From Pantanalinema sp. GBBB05 (GTDB lineage: Bacteria; Cyanobacteriota; Cyanobacteriia; Leptolyngbyales; Leptolyngbyaceae), in assembly GCA_016743235.1 (NCBI GenBank), contig VRZD01000020.1, positions 61,720 to 125,719 on the forward strand: a stretch of 64,000 nt of DNA, given 5' to 3'. This document shows, in pieces, positions 31,383 to 40,233 of the stretch (its first letter is position 1; the number at the start of each line of letters is the position of its first letter). Position numbers and translations under genes: made by a program. The notes under the pieces are model-generated. The model was given only the letters and a program-made list of their open reading frames with translations. It did not search any database and had not been told where the DNA came from.

Positions 31383-32724
31383 TTTCAGCCGTAGCTGGCA
31401 AAAAACCTCAAAGATCCTGCCTAACGATGTCGAACTGGAAGAGGAAGTGCTAGGGATGCTATTGCTTGACCCCAACGCAATTTCTAGAGTTACTGACAAG
31501 CTCACCCCTGATTTGTTTTACATGGGTGCCCATCAGTCGATTTGCAAGGTGATGCTCTCCTTGCAACGGCAGGATGTACCTGTCGATTTAGGCTCGGTGG
31601 CAATCCGATTGCATGAACAGGGCTTGCTGGAATCGGTCGGCGGGAGAGGCAGGCTAGTTGAGTTGATTGACCCGGTGGTTCATGCGGTCAACGTCGATTA
31701 CAAGGTGGATTTGCTAGTCAAGTATCACAAGCGCCGGGAGATGATTCAGGTTTGCCAGGAAATCTCTCACCTGTCCTATGACACTGGTACCGACCTGGAG
31801 GAAGTTTTAGAGCTTGCCCAAAGCAAAGTCTTTTCGCTAACTGATACTGCACAAGATGTTGGGCTTAGACCCCTATCAGACATCCTGTGCGAAGAAGTGA
31901 CCCGCATGGAACGCATTGAAGCCGGGCAAGCGATCGTCGGCTATTCGACTGGATTCGTTGACCTGGATGCCATGACGCGGGGCATGAAACCCCAAGACTT
32001 GGTTATTGTCGCTGGTCGTCCGAGCATGGGCAAAACCGCCCTGGCCGCCCATGTTGGGAGAAATATCGCCGCTCAGCAGCTCCCAGTTGCGTTGTTCTCT
32101 CTGGAGATGGGGGGTGGCGAAGTTGCCCGACGGCTGATGTCGCTTGAAACCGGAATCGAGTCTGGGCGGTTAGGGTCAGTGCGGTTGTCTACACAGGAAT
32201 GGGAATCGATCGGGTTTGCAGTTGCCTCTCTTAGTGGACTGCCCTTTTACATCGACGAATCGCAAACCGTTACCCCAGCAACCGTCTTAGCCCAGAGCCG
32301 CAAACTGAAAGCCGCTAGAGGCAATTTGGGACTGGTCATCATCGACTACCTGCATTTGATGGCAGATGGCGAGGATGACACCAAAGAACTAGGGAAAATC
32401 ACCCGTCAGTGTAAACGCATGGCAAGAGCACTGAACTGCCCTGTGATGGCGTTATCCCAGTTGAGCAGAGGCGTTGAATCTCGCACCAACAAACGCCCGA
32501 TGATGTCGGATTTGAGGCAGTCAGGTGCGATCGAGCAAGATGCTGACCTTATCCTAATGCTGTATCGAGATGAGTATTACAACCCGGATACGCCAGACAG
32601 GGGCATTGCGGAAGTCATCTTGACCAAACATCGGAATGGTCCTACTGGAACGGTCAAGTTGCTATTTGAGCCGCAATTCACTCGCTTTCGCAACTTGGCA
32701 CGGAGGGCAGAGCATGTTGCCTAA
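31366..32724 (+). CDS. dnaB: Replicative DNA helicase DnaB
   Basis: A 452-residue hexameric 5'-3' helicase. The N-terminal domain is clear (LPNDVELEEEVLGMLLLDPN). The RecA-like C-terminal domain has Walker A GRPSMGKTAL at about residues 217-226, Walker B LVIIDYLHLM, the motif ALSQLSRGVESR, and SDLRQSGAIEQDADLILMLY. No intein is seen. The gene overlaps the initiator by 17 bp. It serves element replication; the host would have its own dnaB elsewhere. Confidence 0.95.
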   Translation: MVQHIDFSRSWQKTSKILPNDVELEEEVLGMLLLDPNAISRVTDKLTPDLFYMGAHQSICKVMLSLQRQDVPVDLGSVAIRLHEQGLLESVGGRGRLVELIDPVVHAVNVDYKVDLLVKYHKRREMIQVCQEISHLSYDTGTDLEEVLELAQSKVFSLTDTAQDVGLRPLSDILCEEVTRMERIEAGQAIVGYSTGFVDLDAMTRGMKPQDLVIVAGRPSMGKTALAAHVGRNIAAQQLPVALFSLEMGGGEVARRLMSLETGIESGRLGSVRLSTQEWESIGFAVASLSGLPFYIDESQTVTPATVLAQSRKLKAARGNLGLVIIDYLHLMADGEDDTKELGKITRQCKRMARALNCPVMALSQLSRGVESRTNKRPMMSDLRQSGAIEQDADLILMLYRDEYYNPDTPDRGIAEVILTKHRNGPTGTVKLLFEPQFTRFRNLARRAEHVA

Positions 32725-32890
32725 ATGCGTGTACTGCACTCAGCTCATCCCTGACAAGGTTTACCACTACTCCAGCCTGACCTATCACCCTAAGTGCTTC
32801 GACGACTTTGAAGCCGCCTTCAGGAGGAATGCCGACAAGATTGCCAGTCATGGCAACTATCCCCCTCCTACGCAAAATTCCAACCATTGA
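32714..32890 (+). CDS. Small Cys/His protein (58 aa)
   Basis: It contains CVYCTQLIPDKVYHYSSLTYHPKCFDDF, a CxxC ... HxxC pattern like a half LIM/treble-clef zinc finger. It overlaps the dnaB 3' end by 11 bp. Role unknown. Confidence 0.55.
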   Translation: MLPKCVYCTQLIPDKVYHYSSLTYHPKCFDDFEAAFRRNADKIASHGNYPPPTQNSNH

Positions 32891-32928
32891 CCGAAAAACG
32901 CCACATTAACACCCCTGGAAGAAATCCC

Positions 32929-33309
32929 ATGACTAACTCACCGATTCAGCCCTATAGCAGCTTACTGAGCCTTACAGAAGGGCTAAAGCAAATCAAGGAA
33001 GCTAGAGCCTTACAGAAAGCTTTAGTGGAAGACGAAGCCGCCCAAACGCGAGTGAAAGCAGAGATTCTTAGCAGCATCACCCCACTCACTAGATTGCTAC
33101 TCCCCCACTGCCTGTTCTATTGGGGTTGGCACGATGACCAGGGCGGCTCACTGCTGATTTCTACTGCTGGTCACTTGCTGGATGACGTGGTGGCAGAACT
33201 GTTGATTGCCATTCAGTTAGTCGTCTGTGTGAATGAAATCGTGTTCCGAGATGGAGCGAACCTATCACGAAAATTCGTATGGGATGGGGAGGTATGGAGC
33301 CAGCAATAA
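32929..33309 (+). CDS. Hypothetical protein (126 aa)
   Basis: It starts MTNSPIQPYSSLLSLTEGLK after GGAAGAA. It is helical, then mixed (LLPHCLFYWGWHDDQGGSLL). No motif recognised. It is in the replication operon. Confidence 0.5.
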   Translation: MTNSPIQPYSSLLSLTEGLKQIKEARALQKALVEDEAAQTRVKAEILSSITPLTRLLLPHCLFYWGWHDDQGGSLLISTAGHLLDDVVAELLIAIQLVVCVNEIVFRDGANLSRKFVWDGEVWSQQ

Positions 33310-33485
33310 ACCTCACCCTGGCAGAGTGGCAAACGGTCTATTCCGCCCCCTGTACCCATGCCGACTTAATCCCTGGTCTGGATGCCGATGGTTGTCCTCA
33401 CTGCCGTAAGTGGTTTGTCAAGTCCACTCCAGACGAATCCAGCCAGAAGCCGGAACGGAGCCGCAAGAAACGTGGAGCAACTTAA
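33294..33485 (+). CDS. Small zinc-binding-like protein (63 aa)
   Basis: From MEPAINLTLAEWQ, with CTHADLIPGLDADGCPHCRK giving a CxH...CxxC metal site, then a basic tail (KPERSRKKRGAT). A start at 33279 is also possible. It overlaps the genes on both sides. Confidence 0.45.
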   Translation: MEPAINLTLAEWQTVYSAPCTHADLIPGLDADGCPHCRKWFVKSTPDESSQKPERSRKKRGAT

Positions 33486-33765
33486 CTTCCTTGACTGGCA
33501 ACCACCTCCGGAGCAAATGCAAGAGCCGGAGATTCAACCCAAACCAGTTCAGCCACCTGGCAACCCTCATCTCATCAACTGGTGGCAAGCCAAAGTCAAC
33601 TATTACCGCCAGCTGCAAATTCAGTTCGCCGATCGCGCCTTCCAATCTGCTCAAGCCGGACAACCCGATCGACTGCAACCGATGCGCAAACACGAAATTT
33701 CCCGACTGCAAGCCCTCATCAATGAGGCGATCGCCAAAGTTACCCAACTAGGAGAAACCCCATGA
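33472..33765 (+). CDS. Hypothetical helical protein (97 aa)
   Basis: GTG start at 33472 (VEQLNFLDWQPPPEQMQEPE). It has a Pro-rich N terminus and two helices (WWQAKVNYYRQLQIQFADRA, RKHEISRLQALINEAIAKVT). The 4-bp ATGA overlap with the next gene supports translation of this frame. Confidence 0.5.
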   Translation: MEQLNFLDWQPPPEQMQEPEIQPKPVQPPGNPHLINWWQAKVNYYRQLQIQFADRAFQSAQAGQPDRLQPMRKHEISRLQALINEAIAKVTQLGETP

Positions 33766-36224
33766 TTGCAACCGTACCTGTTCAAGCCGCTACAACCCCA
33801 GAGTTCAAGGTTGGGGATCTACTGGAAGTCAAAAATGTTCGTGGCAGTAAATCAACCTCATTTCTGGCAACGATCGAGGCTGCTGAGGAAGGGGTTTACA
33901 CACTAATGCTGAGTGACGGCATCGCCCTGGAAGGAACTGCCGAAAACCTGATCCGTTGGGGTTATAAGCGGTTGTGGAGTATTGGCGACAGAGTAACCCC
34001 TAAACGTGATCCTGGAAGTCGCTATGGAACAATTACTGGCTTCAACATCAAGAAAAAAGCTCCCTTATTGGTGAAATTCGACAGCTACAAAGGCGAAAGC
34101 CAAATGGCTAAAGATGCAGTTCTATTGGCTCCCAATAGCGAACAGTCTAAAGCGATCGGGGCAGATGAACCAGTAGTCGTTGAGCCCATTTCTGACCCGA
34201 AGGAACAAGAGGTGGGAGGCAGTGGGCTGAAGACGGCAAAATTCACCGTCACACTCAGCAATGGTCTGGAAGTGCAGGTAGAGGCGACTGAGTGGAGTGA
34301 CGACGATGCTCAATTCGAATTTTATGGAGCCGTTTCGATGTCAGGCGTTCAGTCCTGCGTTTCAAAGGATGGCTTCTCAAGTGTGTGCAACGATGCTCAG
34401 AAATATGCTCAACAACTGTTTGACCAGATCCCAAGGGATTGCGACGGTCATCTCTTGTTCGATGGCGATCGCTGCGAGGTCATAAAAGGTCAGTACAAGG
34501 GTTTGATTGATGAAGTAGTAGGTCTGTACGAAGGAAAAATATATTTCCGTAATGATGTTCTCAATCGTGGATTCTTTGCCCCCGATCGTCTCCGGAGGGT
34601 GGAACAGGGTGAAATCTCCCTCAAGGTATTAGGGACTGAGGAAACGGCGGCTCCATCTGAGGAATTTAAGCCAGCCGCTCAGTACAACGAAGGGGAGTGG
34701 GTCACGGGATTCACTTTGTCCCAGACTGAAGCCACAGGGCGGTTTGTCGGCTACAGCCACTCTGGGATGTTGCGAGTAGATTGCTCAACCTCATCCGATC
34801 CGAATTCGTCATGCGTCAAGATGATTGACCCAGCAACTGCTAAACTGATCGACCCTCCTGAATCGTCTCTGACAGCCGTTGAAAACTCTGACCTAGCGAT
34901 CGACCCGCGCACCCAACTGGTAGATGAAATCAATCAGTTATCCGGTCAGTTGGAGGAAGCCCAGGAAGTTGCCGAAAGCGCCGATCGTAGTGCGCTGCAA
35001 TTTGCCAAAGAGATTGGCGATCGCTTGCTAGCCCTCAAGCCCCAGGTTGAGCATGGGGAATGGGAAGCATTTCGGGAGGCAAATATTAAAAGCCCTCGCA
35101 CAGGTAAGCCGATGGCTTCCAGTACGGCTACTCTCTGCCAACGGGTGGCTAAACGGTGGGGAGAGCTGCAAGAACAGGGGATTGAGTCTCTGAAGCAAGC
35201 AAGTCTGACCCTGAGAAAAACACAACAAATTGAGGAAGCCAAATCCGCAACGGTTGCGGATTTGCCGGAAGCCGAGCTAGAACCCGCCGCGATCGAGCAA
35301 CCAATCAACCTGGCAGAAGTTGAGCAACGGGGAGAGCTGATTGGAGATTTAGTGCCCCCAACTTGGTCGGAGTTGCGATCGCTGTACTCCCAAATTGGCA
35401 CGGTCAAGAATTGGGGTAAGGGATTTGCGGTTGAATCCGAACGTTTGGCATTCTCGGCAATCTTCCAAACCCGAGAGGACGCTTGGGAGAAATGGCAAAA
35501 GAAATATAAGCCTGCCCTCGATCGTCAAGCGAACCAACAGACCGGACAAACCACCGGACAGGAATCGCCTAATGATTCCACCCCGGACAGCGCGATCGAC
35601 AATTCCGATGATTCTCCTGCCGCATGGGATGACGAACCGACTCCTGAGAAAACTAAGAGCGATCGAATTGAGCATGATTACTACCCTACTCCTGAACCCA
35701 TTACTGAAGCGCTACGGAAATTCGTAGACATCAAGGGGCAGGTGTTTGATTGCTGTGATGGAACCAGTGCTATTAGCAAGTTTTTCTACGGCTCCATCAC
35801 CAACGAACCTTATCCCCAACCAGGACATCAACCGGATTACCAGGCAGATGCGTCTGATCCAGAACTTTGGAATGTCGTGGATGAGGAAGGGGGTATTGAT
35901 TGGGTGGTCACTAACCCACCCTACGGTCTAGAACTACCCGTTCAAATCCTGACTCTTGCCGTTCAACATGCTCGGGTTGGAGTCGCCATGCTACTCCGGA
36001 TCAGCTTCCTCGAACCCTGCCGCGATCGGGCTGAGTGGATGGCGAAGAATGCTGACCAGTTGCGCTATGTCATTCCGGTTAATCCCCGACCTCAATTTCG
36101 AGCCGACATCAAGGGGGGTGACAGCTTCACCGTTGCCTGGTTTGTCTGGGTCAAGGATTGGAGCTGGGAAACCCAAGGAATTGATTGCCCCTTCAAATTC
36201 ATCACCGATTGGAAAGGAGAATAG
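33762..36224 (+). CDS. Multidomain protein with C-terminal DNA adenine methyltransferase
   Basis: An 820-residue protein. The N terminus has KOW/SH3-like segments (FKVGDLLEVKNVRGSKSTSF, LWSIGDRVTPKRDPGSRYGT), a middle section of similar modules, then a DUF3102-like helical segment (KPQVEHGEWEAFREANIKSP). The C-terminal 190 residues carry EHDYYPTPEPITEALRKFV and the catalytic VVTNPPYGLELP (NPPY), typical of N6-adenine methyltransferases. Codons 494-501 are palindrome copy 10 (KSATVADL), between the DUF3102-like part and the linker. It could methylate element DNA against host restriction. I am unsure of the N-terminal domains. Confidence 0.65.
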   Translation: MIATVPVQAATTPEFKVGDLLEVKNVRGSKSTSFLATIEAAEEGVYTLMLSDGIALEGTAENLIRWGYKRLWSIGDRVTPKRDPGSRYGTITGFNIKKKAPLLVKFDSYKGESQMAKDAVLLAPNSEQSKAIGADEPVVVEPISDPKEQEVGGSGLKTAKFTVTLSNGLEVQVEATEWSDDDAQFEFYGAVSMSGVQSCVSKDGFSSVCNDAQKYAQQLFDQIPRDCDGHLLFDGDRCEVIKGQYKGLIDEVVGLYEGKIYFRNDVLNRGFFAPDRLRRVEQGEISLKVLGTEETAAPSEEFKPAAQYNEGEWVTGFTLSQTEATGRFVGYSHSGMLRVDCSTSSDPNSSCVKMIDPATAKLIDPPESSLTAVENSDLAIDPRTQLVDEINQLSGQLEEAQEVAESADRSALQFAKEIGDRLLALKPQVEHGEWEAFREANIKSPRTGKPMASSTATLCQRVAKRWGELQEQGIESLKQASLTLRKTQQIEEAKSATVADLPEAELEPAAIEQPINLAEVEQRGELIGDLVPPTWSELRSLYSQIGTVKNWGKGFAVESERLAFSAIFQTREDAWEKWQKKYKPALDRQANQQTGQTTGQESPNDSTPDSAIDNSDDSPAAWDDEPTPEKTKSDRIEHDYYPTPEPITEALRKFVDIKGQVFDCCDGTSAISKFFYGSITNEPYPQPGHQPDYQADASDPELWNVVDEEGGIDWVVTNPPYGLELPVQILTLAVQHARVGVAMLLRISFLEPCRDRAEWMAKNADQLRYVIPVNPRPQFRADIKGGDSFTVAWFVWVKDWSWETQGIDCPFKFITDWKGE
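35241..35263. repeat. 23-bp palindrome, copy 10 (inside the methyltransferase gene)
   Basis: Perfect copy, central base G, in frame as codons 494-501, KSATVADL. It lies between two domains, as in the sigma factor. Confidence 0.95.
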
Positions 36225-36226
36225 CC

Positions 36227-36805
36227 ATGCCGAGAAAATCTTCAACCATTGGTAATGCCGTCGATCGCGTCACGAGTAATGCTCGTAGACGGAGCAAACA
36301 ACCGCTCTCAACGAATGTTCAGAAGCAAGTTAAACAAGGTGAAGTCAAACCAGAGAAACCACCCGTTATTCACATCACCAAAATCAAGATTTCACCTAAT
36401 GACGCTTCCCTATTGCGCTACGATCGCGTCACCAAAAATAAGGAAACAGAACACTGCGAGTTACAGTTTTTTGGTGCCATTCATCCTGACTTTCAAGAGG
36501 CTTTAGATTACTTCCGCAGGATTGCGATCGATGCCATTGGGCTAGATGAATCAGCTTGGAATACGGCACGGGTTTCCGGTGTTTCACTCAAGCATGATGA
36601 TGGCATTGGCTTGACGATTACTATGCAGCGCAAGCTGGAAGATGCTGGATTAGTGGTAGTCGTGAACACCCCATTCTTGAATCCTGATTTCTTGATGGGT
36701 GAGAACAACCGCATTAACAAGCTCACCAAAGAAGCGATCGCTTGTCTGAATGGCAAACGCGCTCAATTGGACTTATTTGCCGCAGCAGAAAAGGAGGCTG
36801 AATGA
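36227..36805 (+). CDS. Hypothetical protein (192 aa)
   Basis: Starts MPRKSSTIGNAVDRVTSNAR, preceded by AAAGGAG. A basic N-terminal 50 residues and then an alpha/beta domain (IHITKIKISPNDASLLRYDR, ISLKHDDGIGLTITM-like strands). No motif recognised. It overlaps the C5 methyltransferase start by 4 bp. Confidence 0.55.
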   Translation: MPRKSSTIGNAVDRVTSNARRRSKQPLSTNVQKQVKQGEVKPEKPPVIHITKIKISPNDASLLRYDRVTKNKETEHCELQFFGAIHPDFQEALDYFRRIAIDAIGLDESAWNTARVSGVSLKHDDGIGLTITMQRKLEDAGLVVVVNTPFLNPDFLMGENNRINKLTKEAIACLNGKRAQLDLFAAAEKEAE

Positions 36806-38064
36806 AAACATCAGCTTCTATTTGCACGGGTGGAGCATTGTTTGATGTAGGTGCTCAAATGGCAGGTTATACCCTGTCATGGGGTATCGAGCACGACCCC
36901 GCGATCGCTGAAGTAGCCAGCACCAACCTACCAATTGAAATGATTGTTCGGTGCGTCACAAAAATTGATTGGCGGCGGGTGGAGCGACCTAATCACCTGC
37001 ACATGTCTCCCCCTTGTCAAAATGCCAGCATTGCTAAACAGGTTGATGATGAAACAGCACGAGAAACCAAGGTAGATCAGGAAATTGGTCAGGCTTGTTG
37101 CGATGCAATCTTCATTCTGCAACCCGATACCGTAACGCTAGAAAACGTTATTGGCTATCGGAAGTTCAGAACCTTTCAGAAAATCGTTGATACGCTCTGG
37201 GGCTTGGGGTATTGGGTTAATGTTGATATTCTCAACTCCGCCGATTTTGGCGTTCCTCAAACCCGCCGGCGATTGATCCTGAGAGCTATTAAAGGCGGGT
37301 TTGTACCAGCACTGCCAGCTTCAAAACCTTGGTTCGGATGGTATGAAGCGATCGCTGACCTGATTCCAGAATTGCCGGAGTCAGAGTTTGCCCCGTGGCA
37401 GTTGGAGCGGCTGCCAGAAAGTCTGGCTTCTAGCGTCTTGGCAACAGGTTTAAATCAATGTGCTAGGGATTGCACGGTTATAAGGGCTGATAAACCATCT
37501 TCAACTGTGACCGCAGATTGGGGGCGGCGACCAGTTAATACGCCAAAAGCATTCCTGGTTCCTGGTAGCAATGCATCTAGTTTTGTCCTGCGGTCAGAGT
37601 CTGAGCCCTCACCCACGATCTCTGACACAAAACGAGTTGGTAATGCTGCCAGAGCGTTCATTGTGGATGGCAAGAATATTCACCCGGGAGATCGCTTGAC
37701 CATCCGGGAAAACAGTGAGCCAACTTTTACGGTGTCTGCCAGTGTTGGAAATCGTCCATGTCATGACCCTAAAGCATTCATTGTTGATGGGCAAAATGCT
37801 AGAACCCCTGAAAAAGGTGGGTTGAATTACCGCGAAACCAATGAGCCGGTATTTGCAATTAGCGCCAGTGGTAGCGATCGTAGGGCTTGGCTAGAGATGG
37901 GCAGAGTGGTGGCGATGACTCCACGGGCGTTAGCTCGATTTCAGTCTGTTCCTGATTGGTATCAACTGCCAGAGCGGAAGCAACTAGCCTGCACTGTTAT
38001 CGGCAACGGTGTGCCCTGCCTGATGGCAAAAGGAATTCTTGAGTCCCTAAAAGAACCCGAATGA
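36802..38064 (+). CDS. DNA (cytosine-5) methyltransferase with a repetitive recognition region
   Basis: A 420-residue C5 methylase. Motif I-like SASICTGGALFDVGAQMAGY, motif IV HMSPPCQNAS (catalytic Cys), motif VI TLENV, motif VIII-like QTRRRLILRA and the C-terminal GNGVPCLMAKGI are all present. The target-recognition region holds three related units of about 40 residues (PKAFLVPGSN, ARAFIVDGKN, PKAFIVDGQN). It starts 4 bp inside the previous gene, and its stop overlaps the nuclease start (ATGA). Confidence 0.9.
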   Translation: MKTSASICTGGALFDVGAQMAGYTLSWGIEHDPAIAEVASTNLPIEMIVRCVTKIDWRRVERPNHLHMSPPCQNASIAKQVDDETARETKVDQEIGQACCDAIFILQPDTVTLENVIGYRKFRTFQKIVDTLWGLGYWVNVDILNSADFGVPQTRRRLILRAIKGGFVPALPASKPWFGWYEAIADLIPELPESEFAPWQLERLPESLASSVLATGLNQCARDCTVIRADKPSSTVTADWGRRPVNTPKAFLVPGSNASSFVLRSESEPSPTISDTKRVGNAARAFIVDGKNIHPGDRLTIRENSEPTFTVSASVGNRPCHDPKAFIVDGQNARTPEKGGLNYRETNEPVFAISASGSDRRAWLEMGRVVAMTPRALARFQSVPDWYQLPERKQLACTVIGNGVPCLMAKGILESLKEPE

Positions 38065-38576
38065 AAACCTATTCCTTCCGTCAGCAATTGCAGCTGGGAC
38101 AGAAGGCTGAGCGCGCGATCGCGAACATCTTGAAACAGGAATTTGAAGTAGTTGAAGCGAATGATGATGAACAACGGCAAGGCATTGACATTCTCGGCAG
38201 GCATCGAATTTCAGGGCAATATCTTCGGTTTGAAATCAAATCGGATTTGCTTGCCCATCAGTACGGGAATGCCTTTGTTGAAATCATCTCGAATGACACA
38301 GCTCGTAAGCCTGGGTGGGTGTTTACCTGTACCGCCGACCTCTTGCTTTACTTCATCCCAGGATGCAGCAAATTGTTGTTCTTCCGTCCGTTTCGATTGC
38401 GCGATCGTACCTGGCTCTGGGAACAACGGTTCCCGGTCAAACCCAGCCAAAACTTTAGTTATCGCACCTGGGGGATCTGTGTGCCCCTGGCTGAATTTAC
38501 CCCCTTAGCCGAAGCGATCGCCACCGTTCAAGTTAAAGGATTTCATCAACTGGAGATAGCAAGAAATGGCAAGTAG
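38061..38576 (+). CDS. PD-(D/E)XK nuclease-like protein
   Basis: A 171-residue protein whose core has GIDILGRHRISGQYLRFEIK, that is D...ExK, with a preceding helix (GQKAERAIANILKQEFE). This is the catalytic signature of the restriction-endonuclease-like fold. The ATG overlaps the C5 methylase stop by 4 bp, the coupling seen in type II restriction-modification systems, though a DNA-processing nuclease is also possible. Confidence 0.6.
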   Translation: MKTYSFRQQLQLGQKAERAIANILKQEFEVVEANDDEQRQGIDILGRHRISGQYLRFEIKSDLLAHQYGNAFVEIISNDTARKPGWVFTCTADLLLYFIPGCSKLLFFRPFRLRDRTWLWEQRFPVKPSQNFSYRTWGICVPLAEFTPLAEAIATVQVKGFHQLEIARNGK

Positions 38577-38820
38577 ACGAGTAGAAGCTGCATGGACGGG
38601 ATTTAGTCGGGTTGTGATGCCAGCAGATGCCCCGCCAATTCAGATCAAGGAAATGCGTATGGCGTTTTATGCAGGGGCTTGGGCAGCGCTGCAAATGACG
38701 AAAGATTTGGGCGCGGTGATCGAGTCCGGTGCAATGACTGAAATGGATGGAGTGAATGTACTGGAAGAAATTGAGCAGGAATGCAAACAGTTCACTGAGC
38801 GTGTAGGAGTCGATCGATGA
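38566..38820 (+). CDS. Small conserved-type phage protein (84 aa)
   Basis: MASRRVEAAWTGFSRVVMPA then QIKEMRMAFYAGAWAALQM and an acidic helix. Proteins of this style (AFYAGAWAAL) are common in phage early regions, but the function is unknown. It overlaps both neighbours. Confidence 0.55.
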   Translation: MASRRVEAAWTGFSRVVMPADAPPIQIKEMRMAFYAGAWAALQMTKDLGAVIESGAMTEMDGVNVLEEIEQECKQFTERVGVDR

Positions 38821-39632
38821 CAAGTAATGCTGGCGATTTTCTGAAGAAGGTTCGGGAAGGTGGAGCGATCGTTTGCTCCGGTGAATGCTCCGAGGTTGAA
38901 ATAGCAAATGCTCAGGCGACAAATCGATGGTTTGTCGATGAGGATGGCTTTGGGTACGTCTGGCGAACAGGTGAATGGCTCGACAGTCGTGAGAAGGCGT
39001 TCCACGGAGTGTCACAAGAGATGCCACCGCTGGTAAGCCAGATCGAGGATGAGGAAGCAGGAGAAGTGGAGTCACCAGCTACCGCAATCCAAAGAGCATT
39101 TGAGCTGCACCAGGTCAAAGTAGAACCCGGTGACATAGATTGCATGTTGCTGGATGGCATCAACGCGCTGCTGGAACAACAGAGCGATCGCATTGTTGGA
39201 GCACTGAAAGACCATGAGCGGCGGTTGGGGTGTCACTACAGTTCTGAACCCGCCGATCGGGTGCGGTCCATCCTCCGAGATTACGAGGAACGAGCTGCAC
39301 GGGCCACCCAGTTACTGGCTGACATGAGATCAGATACCCTCACTTACTTACGAGCCATTTCCCTCATGATTGATTCTGCCGGGAATGCTGGCACCCATCG
39401 GGAAAAAGATGCTACGCTCCGGGCGGTTATTCGCTTGACGGAGTCTGCCATTGCCAAGTTACGAGATAGCCTGAAGCGGTTTGGCAGTAACTGGCATAAC
39501 CCGGATATTTTTGCCTCTGATTATCCAGTCATGGACTATATCAAGCGGATTCGTGAGCTGGAGTCCGAGAATAAGGCGTTGAAAGGGCAAAATGACACCC
39601 CGCTGACCCCGTTCGATGAAATTCGGTTTTGA
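38817..39632 (+). CDS. Hypothetical protein (271 aa)
   Basis: The N-terminal 60 residues look like a compact beta domain (FVDEDGFGYVWRTGEWLDSR); the rest is helical with a coiled-coil C terminus (IKRIRELESENKALKGQ). No motif recognised. ATGA-type overlaps join it to its neighbours. Confidence 0.5.
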   Translation: MTSNAGDFLKKVREGGAIVCSGECSEVEIANAQATNRWFVDEDGFGYVWRTGEWLDSREKAFHGVSQEMPPLVSQIEDEEAGEVESPATAIQRAFELHQVKVEPGDIDCMLLDGINALLEQQSDRIVGALKDHERRLGCHYSSEPADRVRSILRDYEERAARATQLLADMRSDTLTYLRAISLMIDSAGNAGTHREKDATLRAVIRLTESAIAKLRDSLKRFGSNWHNPDIFASDYPVMDYIKRIRELESENKALKGQNDTPLTPFDEIRF

Positions 39633-39970
39633 TGGCTAATTGCTCCTTTGGAAAAGAAATTGGAAGGGCTTTAGTGATGGCTGAAAAGAGCTTAAGTGAC
39701 GTGCAGGCTGAAGTGCAGCGATCGTTTGCTGCCTACACAATAGAAATCGAACCCCATGAAAATATTTATTTGATGGTTGGGGACGGGATTCGGGAACTGC
39801 TACGCAGGCAGCAGGCAGAGCGGCGATTTAGGGTTCAGCTTGAATTCAAGCCTCAAGACTTTTGGATGGGTGCATTCTGGCAGCGAAAAGAAAAAGTTCA
39901 ACATGTCTGGATTTGTCTAGTTCCAATGTTACCCATCCATTTCCGTTGGTTAGTTGGGGGCGATCGCTGA
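39632..39970 (+). CDS. Hypothetical protein (112 aa)
   Basis: MANCSFGKEIGRALVMAEKS onward, helical, then hydrophobic and aromatic near the C terminus (VWICLVPMLPIHFRWLV). Its start overlaps the previous stop and its stop overlaps the next start. Residues VEPGD/IEPHEN-like in the middle recall the 271-aa neighbour (VKVEPGDIDCMLLDGINALL against IEIEPHENIYLMVGDGIREL), suggesting a shared module. Confidence 0.5.
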   Translation: MANCSFGKEIGRALVMAEKSLSDVQAEVQRSFAAYTIEIEPHENIYLMVGDGIRELLRRQQAERRFRVQLEFKPQDFWMGAFWQRKEKVQHVWICLVPMLPIHFRWLVGGDR

Positions 39971-40233
39971 TGGCTAACTGCTTCTACTGCAACCAACCAG
40001 CGCCCCTATTGTGTGATGGGCATGTGATGTTTCTAAAGGACAAACGGATACAGCGCGGAACCTGCGATCGCCCCTTGTGCTCCAACTGTCGAGCTGGTGG
40101 CAGTGTGCTATTTATCTGTGCCAGACCGCGATCGCAGAGTCGGACGGCAACGATTGATTTCTGCCCTGAGTGCGCTCCTAACCGGGGGCGTAAAGGTGAA
40201 AGTTTTGTGGAGGGAACCCCAGCCAATGCATGA
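39970..40233 (+). CDS. Zinc-finger-like protein (87 aa)
   Basis: MANCFYCNQPAPLLCDGHVM, then CDRPLCSNCRAGG and DFCPECAPNRG give four CxxC-type pairs, enough for two zinc sites. It starts in the ATGA overlap with the upstream gene. Probably a nucleic-acid or protein binding zinc protein. Confidence 0.6.
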   Translation: MANCFYCNQPAPLLCDGHVMFLKDKRIQRGTCDRPLCSNCRAGGSVLFICARPRSQSRTATIDFCPECAPNRGRKGESFVEGTPANA

